Assembly (NCBI GenBank): GCA_009911185.1
Contig: QXWW01000006.1
Span: 103,796 to 167,795, forward strand
DNA length: 64,000 bases
Reading direction: 5' to 3'
Origin: Lachnospiraceae bacterium
Lineage (GTDB): Bacteria; Bacillota; Clostridia; Lachnospirales; Lachnospiraceae
The first letter of the stretch is position 1. Each line of letters begins with the position of its first letter. Shown in pieces: positions 10,701 through 17,820 of the stretch. A program made the translations under genes and the position numbers. Under the pieces are notes generated by a model, which saw only the letters and a list, made by a program, of their open reading frames with translations, did not search any database and was not told the origin of the DNA.

Positions 10701-11323
10701 GAAGCGGATACGGTATCTCCCACTTTAGCTCTGGAGGTACTCAGATTTAAGGTGAAAGAGCTTTCTACCAGGGCAAGCGTCCATGGTGTAGCTGTTTCCG
10801 ACAGCGTAATCTGCACATGGCGGTTCGCACTGCAGCTTGCATAATTGCTGCCATTTTTCAGATAAAACTGATTTTCCTTGTCAGCGACTTTTTCCAGTAT
10901 CCATTTTTGTTTGGCGTTGCTGGCGTCTTTATTATGCATGGTAATGTTCTTATTGGCGTCGTCTGCTTCCATAACAAGCGTTTTATCCTGATTGCTGACC
11001 CAATATACGGAACCGTCATTGTCTCCCGTTGCTTCAAAGTGGAACATTTCACAATCATGCGAAGCGTTGGCCCCCTGTTCCCAAAGCCAGAGCGTATTGC
11101 CGTCCGTAGCGTTGTCAGCTCCCGGAGCCATTCTCTGCGTAGGGTCTTCGGTATTATAAATTCTGTATACTCCCTCTGTAACAGATATTTCTTTTGTTTC
11201 GTTTTGTGTGGTATTGTCTGTCCCGGCTGCCATTACAGAAACTGCAGGCACGTCTAAAACCAGGGAAGCTGCAATACACAGTGAAATTACAGAACGTAAT
11301 ATAGTTCTTAATTCTTTCTTCAA
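4727..11323 (-). CDS. Giant secreted multidomain beta-galactosidase (GH2)
   Basis: A 2198-residue extracellular glycosidase. Modules in order: signal peptide (about 1-33, cleavage near VMAAG); ricin-type lectin-like region (46-185); Ig-like BIG2 (190-267); second ricin-like region (275-412); BIG2 (416-500); LacZ-type GH2 with sugar-binding domain (about 630-760), Ig-like domain (760-895) and TIM barrel (896-1215) with acid/base Glu1031 (GWSFGNEA) and nucleophile Glu1123 (EQEYAHAMG); beta-sandwich domain (1375-1665); five FIVAR repeats (about 1683-2050); one BspA-type leucine-rich region (2105-2190). No LPXTG anchor is present; the Lys-rich end may bind the wall. The start is TTG, preceded by AAAGGAG; an ATG four codons upstream in another frame stops at once. 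Expected to release galactose from host or dietary glycans outside the cell. Confidence 0.93.
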   Translation of the reverse strand: MKKELRTILRSVISLCIAASLVLDVPAVSVMAAGTDNTTQNETKEISVTEGVYRIYNTEDPTQRMAPGADNATDGNTLWLWEQGANASHDCEMFHFEATGDNDGSVYWVSNQDKTLVMEADDANKNITMHNKDASNAKQKWILEKVADKENQFYLKNGSNYASCSANRHVQITLSETATPWTLALVESSFTLNLSTSRAKVGDTVSASVNGFDANGNKLDTSKAVVSSSDGTIASVNGTNILAKAPGKVTITATLEDQTATADLEIIEFKRSEQWKGVYRIDNVLFEGYLIEPGADNVSAGSELYLWNTGLAKTRMWVFSDAGDGYVYWHPASKVELALAAADEGAVGETVQIKEFDETSDAQKWKIVKDGSSDHYRLQNKASGKYIGTENNENWKLIKMCEEDASSSLWVMNELKATISLDLKTKYLKVGTETEAASVLKNAMGEALANEITYTSSDPSIARINGNTITGLKAGSVEITASAEVDGDTYTSVPVGLTVTEEDPVFTGNEWYKDITVAEVNREPSHADAIPYQDAATAVKSEKSALDNVGPEKSSYYKLLTQTTWDFALVHNPQEADQADQKGYLQETLPAAAQNDFAKEFVPQTWQTYRKEDGTFKYFDEAIYTNSIYPWGSVAGNYIDYDDPQAPVTYNPVGYYRTEFETPDNWDGREIFISLQAVKSAYYLYINGKQVGYSTDSHSAHDFNITPYLNAKGAKNTLALKVYRFSIGSYLENQDYIQQSGIMRDVYLYSKDKKAEIRDFFVQTEFDDRTDKDSDVTLNVDIDVRSLQNTAGKDAYTAEVKLLDAEGATVATNTVTYDALTALDGSSGAANPIVSASDGEKKLNLGDRKTATMKVTNPKKWFPDTPNLYMLTIELKDSAGNVVEAVAEHVGFREIYKVNINDDEQEQMQITGRKLIFRGVNRHDMSLETGSAVTSQDIIDDLKLMKQFNVNAVRTSHYPNDKLLYDLADELGIYVYAEANVESHYGAYGDHSVPIPGADKRWVTPVVDRNMNMVELLKNHTSVIGWSFGNEATYTKINWDNDYCFWAASMAILNRDPSRLRMYERESDNYYHSYTKEEGADPWGNETRSKNIVDVHSTQYPEASAVENYAKNKKRKMPYFEQEYAHAMGQSFGSFNEFWKLNRTYANLQGGFIWDWIDQSLLTKREGKEAFWGYGGDWIDEGSNADAFCGNGLFYADRTPSAKAVQMRYDHQQVNFYLIDENAKVTDGSIQVKVVNEMENTSLDAYTVQWSLKKDDKEIDKGTVALSTPAMPASVFGENTKFSEETITIELPEVKPEAGDVYMLEFSVTNKTKPDWDTELVPYDNVVAHEQIDLTPEEQARTPLNYNEMKTFTSAEDTNAALTIAGTTAEGKAYSLEVDKTSGIIKNYKVDNKVVLEKGPVPSFWRAQNYNDTPVKYDNKLRNAEDTMELVESPKITKDDNNKHIRVELNVKLPVDAEQTLVYDIYGNGEIVISSSFTPKSNFAPGTAGQFALPKVGLRMTVDKAYENLQYFGRGPEDNYLDRKTATDIGVYESTVTEQFDRKQLTAQENGNHTDVRWIALTDAEGNGLMVAADGVMESSALHVKAENLNPSTSSVPYNGSERIRHSTEVPMDEQTYLCLDTMQRGVSNTGFFNHIPLEGFYPHTRQDADGNYQVYEKTVRLLPITSQTDKMEASKLGFAAERNLKAELADAIEAAKAEAAKDSIYTKESIDALNAAITAAETIANKENATDKEITDAIAELKKALDELEYKDPKAALTAKIADAKEEAAKDSIYTKESLDALKAAIADAEEILNKEDATEKEITDAIKALQEAIDNLTEKPVDPSDPKAELREKLTAAKEEAAKDSVYTKESLDILKAAIADAEEILEKEDATEKEISDAIAALESAIEQLTEKKDPTPPTPAEQLKEQISTQLTSARAELAKETVYTKASLDVLKAAIDKADAVAKNANATEAELTQALNELQAAFAGLVTQTRQALLDANAAMDLKLGEAQKLLTQTKIYTSASLKALQTAYNNAKSVRDNAQIQAAENASAIQTAMADLQKAINALKKLPKVNSTFKYKNAVYKITKSAEKGGTVSFVKPSKKTNKTFTVPDTVKKDGITFKVTAIEKNAFKGNKKLQKVTIGKNVTSIGATAFNNSAKLKNIVVKSSVLKKVGKNALKGINKNCKIKVPKKKLKAYKKLFKKKGQKSSVKIVK

Positions 11324-11332
11324 CTTCTCATG

Positions 11333-11680
11333 CTCCTTTCAATATTTACTATTGCCGGTAAGTCATAAACATTGTTTATCCTGACATCGTTGCCGTCCTC
11401 CTTTCCTGTATTTTTGGAATCTGTCTTCCTCAGAGAAAGTGTTCAGATCCTTTATTCCCGCGAGTAATAAGCCAGGCGCCCATGGCTGCATGGACATCTG
11501 GCAGTAGCGCAGGGTCGAATACACTACAGCTTTGCCGCAGTGTATTTGACTTCCCAAAACCAATTGCTGATAGAAAAAATAGTTAAGTTGTTTTTGGTAT
11601 CAATTTCTAAATTTGGCAACAAATTGCATTTGTGGTTGTGCACATAGTACATATTTAGTAAAAGCGCATAGTTAATTGTG
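11333..11680 (-). promoter_or_regulatory. Long structured 5' leader of the beta-galactosidase mRNA
   Basis: The promoter at 11686-11713 leaves about 350 untranslated bases. In the RNA sense two hairpins stand out. The first has arms AUACACU/AGUGUAU around GGCAAAGC (about 11515-11545). The second reads GCCAG..CCAUG-CAGC-CAUGG..CUGGC (about 11473-11504). A GGAAAGGAGG ribosome-like site precedes the tripeptide ORF ATG TCA GGA TAA near 11387. This may be a cis-regulatory RNA or attenuator; I could not match it to a known riboswitch class. Confidence 0.4.
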
Positions 11681-11685
11681 AATTA

Positions 11686-11713
11686 ATTATAACACGTCTT
11701 TAGTGAATTTCAA
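11686..11713 (-). promoter_or_regulatory. Promoter of the giant beta-galactosidase
   Basis: Reverse-strand TTGAAA (11708-11713), 16-base spacer, TATAAT (11686-11691). Confidence 0.55.
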
Positions 11714-11892
11714 GCATAATAAACATAAATTAGATTCATAAGATATCATTTTGTACAAAGAATTGCCAAACCCCGAAATGTTAATATAACCATTGGACAG
11801 AAGAAAAGAAGATGAATAAAAATGAAATGACAATGAAAATATAGATATACAAAGAATCTGCAACTTAAAAGAAAGGTTAAAGGGATAAAGAG

Positions 11893-11926
11893 GGGAAGCT
11901 GGCAGATGTCATAATGCCAGCTTCCC
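11893..11926 (-). terminator. Terminator of the NlpC/P60 gene
   Basis: 12-base perfect stem GGGAAGCTGGCA / TGCCAGCTTCCC with a 10-base loop; on the reverse strand it is followed by a pyrimidine-rich run (CTCTTTATCCCTTT). It lies about 30 bases after the stop of the reverse-strand wall hydrolase. Confidence 0.75.
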
Positions 11927-11955
11927 GCATGGAATCGCAGTAGTATTTATGTATG

Positions 11956-14409
11956 TTATGGCACTGGTCTTGCAACCATGACCAGGTTACGCTCCGGATA
12001 GTAATACCGCAGAGGTTTTTCCAGACGGTAGCCCCCGCCATAGTACATAGAAACATGATAAATGTTTTTGTAGCGTCCATTCGAATAGGGAGCTCTGAAA
12101 AACAGCAGGTCGCCGGGCCGCAGACTGGAAGCGCTGATTCCCCGGTAGGCGATGACCTTTCCGGTTTTTTCCATATAAGACGCCATTGAGGCGGCGGTAG
12201 GCGCCCAGGAGGGAATACCGCCTAAAAGACCGGTGTCGCAGCCGTAGGAACGGAACACCAGCGAGCTGCAGTCATAATAGCCGCTGCTCATTCTTCTCGC
12301 CTGGCTGTACCGGGAGCTGTACATGATATTATAACCGGTTTTGCAGGCGTTGATGGCACGCTGGGAAGCGACGCTTACCTGGAAGGTAAAGACGTTTCCA
12401 TCAACCGTTACGATGATATCGGCATTGCCGCCGCTATGAGCCGTTACCACACCGGTTTTGCTGACTGTGGCGACCGATTTTTTCTTTGAACGGTAACGGA
12501 TCTGACTTTGAGAAGAAACGCCGGACAGTTTAATTTTTGTAGTCTTTCCAGGGGCAATAGTTGCATAGCTGGTAGTCAGTTTGGGGTTGGTTACATAAAC
12601 GGTGTGCTTAATGGTTTTGCCGTCCACATGGATGGCGACTGTAGATTTTCCGGTTGTATAACCGGCGGTGACAGTGCCGTCCTGACTTACAGTAACCAGA
12701 GAGCTTTTACCCGGTTTCCATGTAACGGTACTATTGGAGGTAAGTCCGGTCAGGGCAATTTTCTGCGTATGTCCCAAAGATACCACAGTCCGGGAATATT
12801 TTGTCCTGGGATTGGAGACTTTCACATTAGTCTTATATTCCTGGGAAGTTTCGTCTGCGTAGCTGACAATGGCGGTTATGGTTGCCGATCCTGTTCTCTT
12901 GCCAGTAACCGTTCCGGTGGTGGGATGAACAGAAACCGTATTGGGGTCGGAAGACTGCCAGACCGTGTTCACAATTGTGGTATCTGGCTTGTCCACGTGT
13001 TTTAAGGATAATTTTTGCCGGGTCTTGACCGCTATGGCCGCTTGCTGCTGAACAACTCCCGAACCGACAACTTTAATGGTGCAGCTTTGTTCGCCGCTTA
13101 TCCACTGATTATTCTGATAGACGCTGTAACGCGCCGTCAGAGTAGCGCTTCCGCTCTTGCGTGCTGTGATCTTGCAGCTATTTCCAGAGACGGATAAGTC
13201 GGCGAGGGAGTCGTCTGACAACTCAAAGGATACGGAGGTATCTGCAGAGGCGTTAGACAAATAAATGTCTGAGCTGCATCCTTTCATCAGTGTCTGGGAA
13301 CTGCGGTTCAGCTTATAATTATTTCGGATAACCGTTACTTTGCAGGATTTTTTTGCGCCGGGAACGGAGGCGGTAATCGTGGCAGTTCCAGAATGCAAGC
13401 CAAGAATCTTTCCTTTTTTGCTGACAGATACCACTTTCTTATCGGAAGAGCGGTAGGAGAGATTGCTGGCAGGATGCGCTTCTGCTCTTAACGCGTAATC
13501 ATTGTCGGCAAAGATCGTGATTTCTTGCGCTTTCATTTTGACGGAAGGTTTTTTCACTGTGACCTTGCAGGATTTTTTCAGTCCGTTGCAGGTGGCAGTA
13601 ATGGTAACTTTTCCCGTTTTCTTGGGCGTAACTTTGCCGGAGGCGTTTACCACGGCGATTTTTTTATTAGAAGATTTCCATTTGACGGCGCCTCCTGGCT
13701 TAGCGTCGGCTTTTAGGGTAATGGGATTGTTTAAATATACGGTCTTCGTCTGTTTTAAAGTCAGGGAGGCTTTTTCTATCGTGACCGTACAGGAAGCCGA
13801 TACGCCGTTTGCAACGGCAGTAATGGTCACTGTGCCGTTTTTTTTGGGCGTAATGTTACCCTCAGAGTCGACTTCTGCAAGTTCAGAATCGGAGGAACTC
13901 CAGAGTATGGGAGCTGCCGGCTTAGCGTCGGCCGTTATCTGCCGGGTCTGCCCGGTATAAAGAGTAAGATTTGTATCGCTTAAGGTAAGCGTGTTTGCCA
14001 CCGTAATGGTGCAGGAGGCGGAGCCGGAAAGGACGCCGTTTTCCGTTTCCGCCAACGCCGTTGCGGTAATCACGGCTGTCCCCGCTTTGTGTGCAGTGAC
14101 CACTCCCTGTTCTGATACGGAAGCAATATCGTTCTGGCTGGAGCTCCAGGTGAGCTTGACGGGAACGGAAAGAGGGCTTTCGTCGGTATTCAGAATGGAA
14201 GCAGTTAACTGCAGGGAAGATTGGGCATTGAGATTATATGTATTGTGTGTTAAATTTAATGTAAGGCTATTTTGAACGATTTGTTCCTGGGAAGACCCAT
14301 CCGAAGAAATTTCAGAATCAGACGAAAAGTCGGCTGCCTGGGCGTTTATCGGAATCTCCAATAACATCAGGCAGCTAAGCAAAAGGGGAATCAGTTTTTT
14401 GCATTTCAT
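11956..14409 (-). CDS. Secreted NlpC/P60 wall hydrolase with Ig-like repeats
   Basis: An 817-residue exported protein. After a signal peptide (MKCKKLIPLL... to about residue 25) come about seven to eight BIG2-like modules of 80-90 residues, recognisable by repeated WSSS..VATVS and G.VT..K.GTATITA phrases. The C-terminal NlpC/P60 domain (about 680-817) has catalytic Cys714 in YYDCSSLV and His785 in IYHVSMYYGGG. It should cleave peptide cross-links of peptidoglycan while the Ig-like stalk spans the wall. The start was placed at the ATG 10 bases after AGGAGG (14407-14409); an upstream in-frame extension to 14478 has no ribosome site and overlaps the promoter. The gene is monocistronic. Confidence 0.88.
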   Translation of the reverse strand: MKCKKLIPLLLSCLMLLEIPINAQAADFSSDSEISSDGSSQEQIVQNSLTLNLTHNTYNLNAQSSLQLTASILNTDESPLSVPVKLTWSSSQNDIASVSEQGVVTAHKAGTAVITATALAETENGVLSGSASCTITVANTLTLSDTNLTLYTGQTRQITADAKPAAPILWSSSDSELAEVDSEGNITPKKNGTVTITAVANGVSASCTVTIEKASLTLKQTKTVYLNNPITLKADAKPGGAVKWKSSNKKIAVVNASGKVTPKKTGKVTITATCNGLKKSCKVTVKKPSVKMKAQEITIFADNDYALRAEAHPASNLSYRSSDKKVVSVSKKGKILGLHSGTATITASVPGAKKSCKVTVIRNNYKLNRSSQTLMKGCSSDIYLSNASADTSVSFELSDDSLADLSVSGNSCKITARKSGSATLTARYSVYQNNQWISGEQSCTIKVVGSGVVQQQAAIAVKTRQKLSLKHVDKPDTTIVNTVWQSSDPNTVSVHPTTGTVTGKRTGSATITAIVSYADETSQEYKTNVKVSNPRTKYSRTVVSLGHTQKIALTGLTSNSTVTWKPGKSSLVTVSQDGTVTAGYTTGKSTVAIHVDGKTIKHTVYVTNPKLTTSYATIAPGKTTKIKLSGVSSQSQIRYRSKKKSVATVSKTGVVTAHSGGNADIIVTVDGNVFTFQVSVASQRAINACKTGYNIMYSSRYSQARRMSSGYYDCSSLVFRSYGCDTGLLGGIPSWAPTAASMASYMEKTGKVIAYRGISASSLRPGDLLFFRAPYSNGRYKNIYHVSMYYGGGYRLEKPLRYYYPERNLVMVARPVP

Positions 14410-14449
14410 GGTATATTTGCCTCCTGTGTAAAAATGTAGATTTATATTT

Positions 14450-14478
14450 ATCATAATATTTTTTTTACATAGATGCAA
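14450..14478 (-). promoter_or_regulatory. Promoter of the NlpC/P60 gene
   Basis: Reverse-strand TTGCAT (14473-14478), 17-base spacer, TATGAT (14450-14455); leader about 34 bases. Confidence 0.6.
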
Positions 14479-14520
14479 GGATTATATTAAGCTATACGAC
14501 AGAAAAATGTTTTTTTCGTC

Positions 14521-14549
14521 TTGCTTTTTTGAAAGGATAATAATATAAT
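14521..14549 (+). promoter_or_regulatory. Promoter of nrdDG
   Basis: TTGCTT (14521-14526), 17-base spacer, TATAAT (14544-14549). No convincing NrdR box or cobalamin element was seen between it and the start. Confidence 0.65.
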
Positions 14550-14615
14550 AGTTGAGCACATTTAGTGTAGAAATGTTGAAGCGGCACAAGATTTAGTTAT
14601 TTCGGAGGAGATATC

Positions 14616-16778
14616 ATGAAAATTATCAAAAGAAGCGGTAAGGAAGCCGGATTCGACGGGAGTAAAATTGTGGATGCAGTTGCTAAGGCAAATCAGGAAG
14701 TGGCAGAGAGCGACAGACTGTCAAAGGAGCAGGTAGAGGCAATTGCACAGCGTATTTCAGAAATCTGCGGAACTATGGACCGAATCTATAATGTAGAAGA
14801 GATTCAGGACATGGTGGAAAATGAAATTATGGGGTACAAAGCCTTTGAAGTGGCAAGAAAATATATTACCTACCGCTATAAGCGCGCCCTGGTGCGTAAA
14901 TCTAATTCAACGGACCAGCAGATTTTGAGTCTGATTGAATGTAATAATGAAGAAATTAAACAGGAAAATTCCAATAAAAATCCCATTGTGAACAGTGTGC
15001 AGCGAGATTATATGGCTGGTGAGGTCAGCAAGGATATTACGAAACGGTTCTTACTGCCGGAAAAGATTGTCCGCGCCCATGAGGAGGGAATCATTCATTT
15101 TCATGACGCAGATTATTTTGCGCAGCATATGCATAACTGCTGTCTGGTAAATCTTGAGGACATGCTTCAGAATGGAACGGTAATCAGTGAAACCATGATT
15201 GAACGTCCCAAGAGTTTTTCTACGGCATGTAATGTGGCAACCCAGGCGATTGCGCAGATTGCAAGCTCCCAGTACGGGGGACAGAGCATTACCCTGTCTC
15301 ATCTTGCGCCGTTTGTAGATGTGAGCCGTCAGAAGCTCAGGAAAGTTGTGCGGCGGGAATTTATGGCGGCAGGACTGCCGTTGGTGGAGGAAAAAGTCAA
15401 TGAAGTTGCGGAAATGCGCGTGAAGGAGGAGATCCGCCGGGGCGTCCAGATGATTCAGTATCAGGTAATTACTTTAATGACGACCAATGGGCAGGCGCCT
15501 TTTGTGACCGTCTTTATGTATTTGAATGAGGTGGAGGAAGGCAGGCTTCGCGATGACCTTGCCATGGTAATTAAAGAGATGCTGCTGCAGAGGATGCAGG
15601 GTGTCAAGAACGAGAAAGGCGTTTATATCACGCCGGCATTTCCAAAACTAATTTATGTTTTGGAGGAAAATAATGTACGTCGGAACAGCCGTTATTGGGA
15701 GCTGACCAGACTGGCGGCCAAATGTACGGCAAAACGCATGGTGCCGGATTATATTTCTGAGAAAATCATGAAAGAAAATAAAGAAGGAAATTGTTATCCC
15801 TGCATGGGCTGCCGCTCTTTTCTCACTGTATACCGGGATGAAAATCAGAATCCTAAATTTTACGGCCGCTTTAATCAGGGAGTGGTGACTTTGAATCTGG
15901 TTGACGTTGCCTGCTCCTCCGGGAAAGATATTGATAAATTCTGGGAAATATTTGATGAGCGTCTGAATTTGTGCAGAGAGGCGTTAATGCTCAGGCATGA
16001 ACGCCTGAAAGGAACACTGTCGGATGTTGCGCCTATTTTATGGCAATATGGGGCTTTGGCGCGCCTGAAAAAAGGAGAGGTGATAGACGAGCTTTTGTAT
16101 CATGGGTATTCTACCATTTCTCTGGGGTATGCCGGGCTTTGTGAATGCGTGCGTTATATGACGGGAGTATCGCATACAGATCCGGCGGCTACGCCATTTG
16201 CGCTGGAAATCATGGAATATATGAATCAGGCATGTAAAAAGTGGGCGGATGAGACAGATATTGCCTTCAGCCTGTACGGCACTCCGCTGGAGTCTACCAC
16301 TTATAAATTTGCCCAGTGCCTGCAGCGGCGTTTTGGGGTAATTGCGGGAGTGACAGACCGGAATTATATTACGAACAGTTATCATATTCATGTGACGGAA
16401 GAGATTGACGCTTTCCGCAAGCTGACCTTTGAAGCGCAGTTCCAGAAATTATCCCCGGGCGGCGCAGTCAGCTATGTGGAAGTACCGAATATGCAGGGGA
16501 ATATTGATGCGGTGCTTACGGTGATGCAGCATATTTATGAGAATATCATGTATGGTGAATTAAATACCAAGAGCGATTATTGTCAGGTATGCGGTTATGA
16601 AGGAGAAATTAAGATTGTTTCTGACCGGCATGGCAAGCTGGTGTGGGAATGTCCCAATTGCCGGAACCAGGATGAAGATAAGATGAACGTTGCCCGCCGG
16701 ACCTGCGGATATATTGGAACGCAGTTCTGGAATCAGGGAAGGACGCAGGAAATACAGGAAAGGGTATTGCATCTGTAA
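14616..16778 (+). CDS. nrdD: Anaerobic ribonucleoside-triphosphate reductase
   Basis: Class III ribonucleotide reductase of 720 residues, making dNTPs from NTPs without oxygen. An ATP-cone regulatory domain occupies about residues 1-90 (IKRSGKEAGFDGSKIVDAV). The catalytic glycyl-radical barrel follows, with the dinucleotide of Cys-rich active-site segments (for example NCYPCMGCRSFL). The C-terminus carries the zinc ribbon CQVCGYEG...CPNC and the glycyl-radical loop RRTCGYIG close to the end, the site activated by NrdG. The gene starts after GGAGGAG and overlaps nrdG by one base (TAATG), so the two are translationally coupled. Full length; nothing odd. Confidence 0.97.
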   Translation: MKIIKRSGKEAGFDGSKIVDAVAKANQEVAESDRLSKEQVEAIAQRISEICGTMDRIYNVEEIQDMVENEIMGYKAFEVARKYITYRYKRALVRKSNSTDQQILSLIECNNEEIKQENSNKNPIVNSVQRDYMAGEVSKDITKRFLLPEKIVRAHEEGIIHFHDADYFAQHMHNCCLVNLEDMLQNGTVISETMIERPKSFSTACNVATQAIAQIASSQYGGQSITLSHLAPFVDVSRQKLRKVVRREFMAAGLPLVEEKVNEVAEMRVKEEIRRGVQMIQYQVITLMTTNGQAPFVTVFMYLNEVEEGRLRDDLAMVIKEMLLQRMQGVKNEKGVYITPAFPKLIYVLEENNVRRNSRYWELTRLAAKCTAKRMVPDYISEKIMKENKEGNCYPCMGCRSFLTVYRDENQNPKFYGRFNQGVVTLNLVDVACSSGKDIDKFWEIFDERLNLCREALMLRHERLKGTLSDVAPILWQYGALARLKKGEVIDELLYHGYSTISLGYAGLCECVRYMTGVSHTDPAATPFALEIMEYMNQACKKWADETDIAFSLYGTPLESTTYKFAQCLQRRFGVIAGVTDRNYITNSYHIHVTEEIDAFRKLTFEAQFQKLSPGGAVSYVEVPNMQGNIDAVLTVMQHIYENIMYGELNTKSDYCQVCGYEGEIKIVSDRHGKLVWECPNCRNQDEDKMNVARRTCGYIGTQFWNQGRTQEIQERVLHL

Positions 16779-17311
16779 TGAATTATGGAGAAATAAAAAA
16801 GACGGACGTTGCCAATGGGCCGGGGGTGAGGGTTTCTCTGTTTGTGTCAGGCTGCAGTCATCATTGCAGAGGATGTTTCAACTCAGAAACATGGGATTTT
16901 TCATACGGACAGGAATTTACACCTGAAACAGAAGAGGCATTGCTAAAGTTGCTGCGTCCCGGCCACATCGCCGGACTGACTTTACTGGGTGGAGAACCCT
17001 TTGAACCTTCTAATCAGCGGGCGCTGCTGCCCTTTCTCAAGAAAGTCAGGGAAAGCTATCCGCAAAAGACCATTTGGTGTTATACGGGTTATCTGTTGGA
17101 TCAGGAGTTGTGGAAGGAGAGCCGCGCCAGATGCGAGGTTACGGACGAGTTGCTGTCTGTGATTGACGTGCTGGTGGACGGTGAATTTAAACAGGAACAG
17201 AGAAATATTTCTCTTCGTTTCCGGGGTTCTGAGAATCAAAGGCTGATCGATGTGCAAAAGAGTATAAAACATGGTAAAATATGTTTCGCGGATATCAGCG
17301 GAGAAGCTTAA
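16778..17311 (+). CDS. nrdG: Anaerobic ribonucleotide reductase activating protein
   Basis: Radical-SAM activase of 177 residues that generates the glycyl radical on NrdD. The iron-sulfur motif CSHHCRGCF (Cx3Cx2C) is near residues 26-34, preceded by the family phrase NGPGVRVSLFVSGC, and the SAM-binding GGEPF is seen at about residues 70-75. Its start overlaps the nrdD stop by one base. Confidence 0.97.
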   Translation: MNYGEIKKTDVANGPGVRVSLFVSGCSHHCRGCFNSETWDFSYGQEFTPETEEALLKLLRPGHIAGLTLLGGEPFEPSNQRALLPFLKKVRESYPQKTIWCYTGYLLDQELWKESRARCEVTDELLSVIDVLVDGEFKQEQRNISLRFRGSENQRLIDVQKSIKHGKICFADISGEA

Positions 17312-17390
17312 GAAAAGAATAAGAAAATATTTGCAAAATATCATATCTTTTGCAGGCAGCAGGAGATAAAATAGAAAAGGAAAACAAAAT

Positions 17391-17786
17391 ATGAAATTAG
17401 AGGATAAGTATTGGGGAAAAGAATACTATAAGATAATGTTAGTGAGCCTTGCGCCGGATAAATGCAATATTTTAAAGGGAGCAGATGAGGAGAAGAGGCT
17501 GGCTGAGATTCTTCAGGATGATTATAGTATCAGCAGATATGAAAAAATGATCCGGCTTGTAGTAAAAGAAAAAGTAGCGCAGGAAGATCAGGATTTTTGC
17601 TTTCATCTGTTTTCCCTGGATTTTCTAAAAGAAGCATTTGAAAACGGACAGGACAAAGTGACGGGTTCTTACCTCAGGAGCATACAGGGAAAGATGCAGA
17701 AAGTCTTTGTGTCTATTTATCCTCGAAAGATGACCAGACAAAGGAAGCTGGAGGAATTTATGATTTATGTGACCAGCCAGGGATAG
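17391..17786 (+). CDS. Conserved-looking hypothetical protein
   Basis: 131 residues, soluble, with no recognised domain; Lys/Glu-rich, predicted mainly helical, and with two cysteines (Cys25 and Cys70) that do not form a metal motif. It starts after AAAAGGAA, 79 bases downstream of nrdG and 28 bases before the L,D-transpeptidase, in the same direction, so it may be part of a read-through transcript. No function can be proposed. Confidence 0.65.
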   Translation: MKLEDKYWGKEYYKIMLVSLAPDKCNILKGADEEKRLAEILQDDYSISRYEKMIRLVVKEKVAQEDQDFCFHLFSLDFLKEAFENGQDKVTGSYLRSIQGKMQKVFVSIYPRKMTRQRKLEEFMIYVTSQG

Positions 17787-17820
17787 AATTTATGTAATTA
17801 TGAGAGATTGAGGGATGGAT

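Noticed and set aside
6419..11257. Many long open frames on the forward strand opposite the beta-galactosidase gene
   Set aside because: They shadow a clearly coding reverse frame, lack ribosome sites and have no recognisable protein motifs.
11473..11545. Cyclic-di-GMP or cobalamin riboswitch in the beta-galactosidase leader
   Set aside because: GGCAAAGC and paired stems are suggestive, but the conserved loops and spacing of those classes were not found.
14521..14615. NrdR boxes or a B12 element before nrdD
   Set aside because: Only partial ACA..TGT matches were seen; no paired boxes at the expected spacing.
17391..17786. Transcription-factor function for the 131-residue gene after nrdG
   Set aside because: No helix-turn-helix or metal motif could be recognised.
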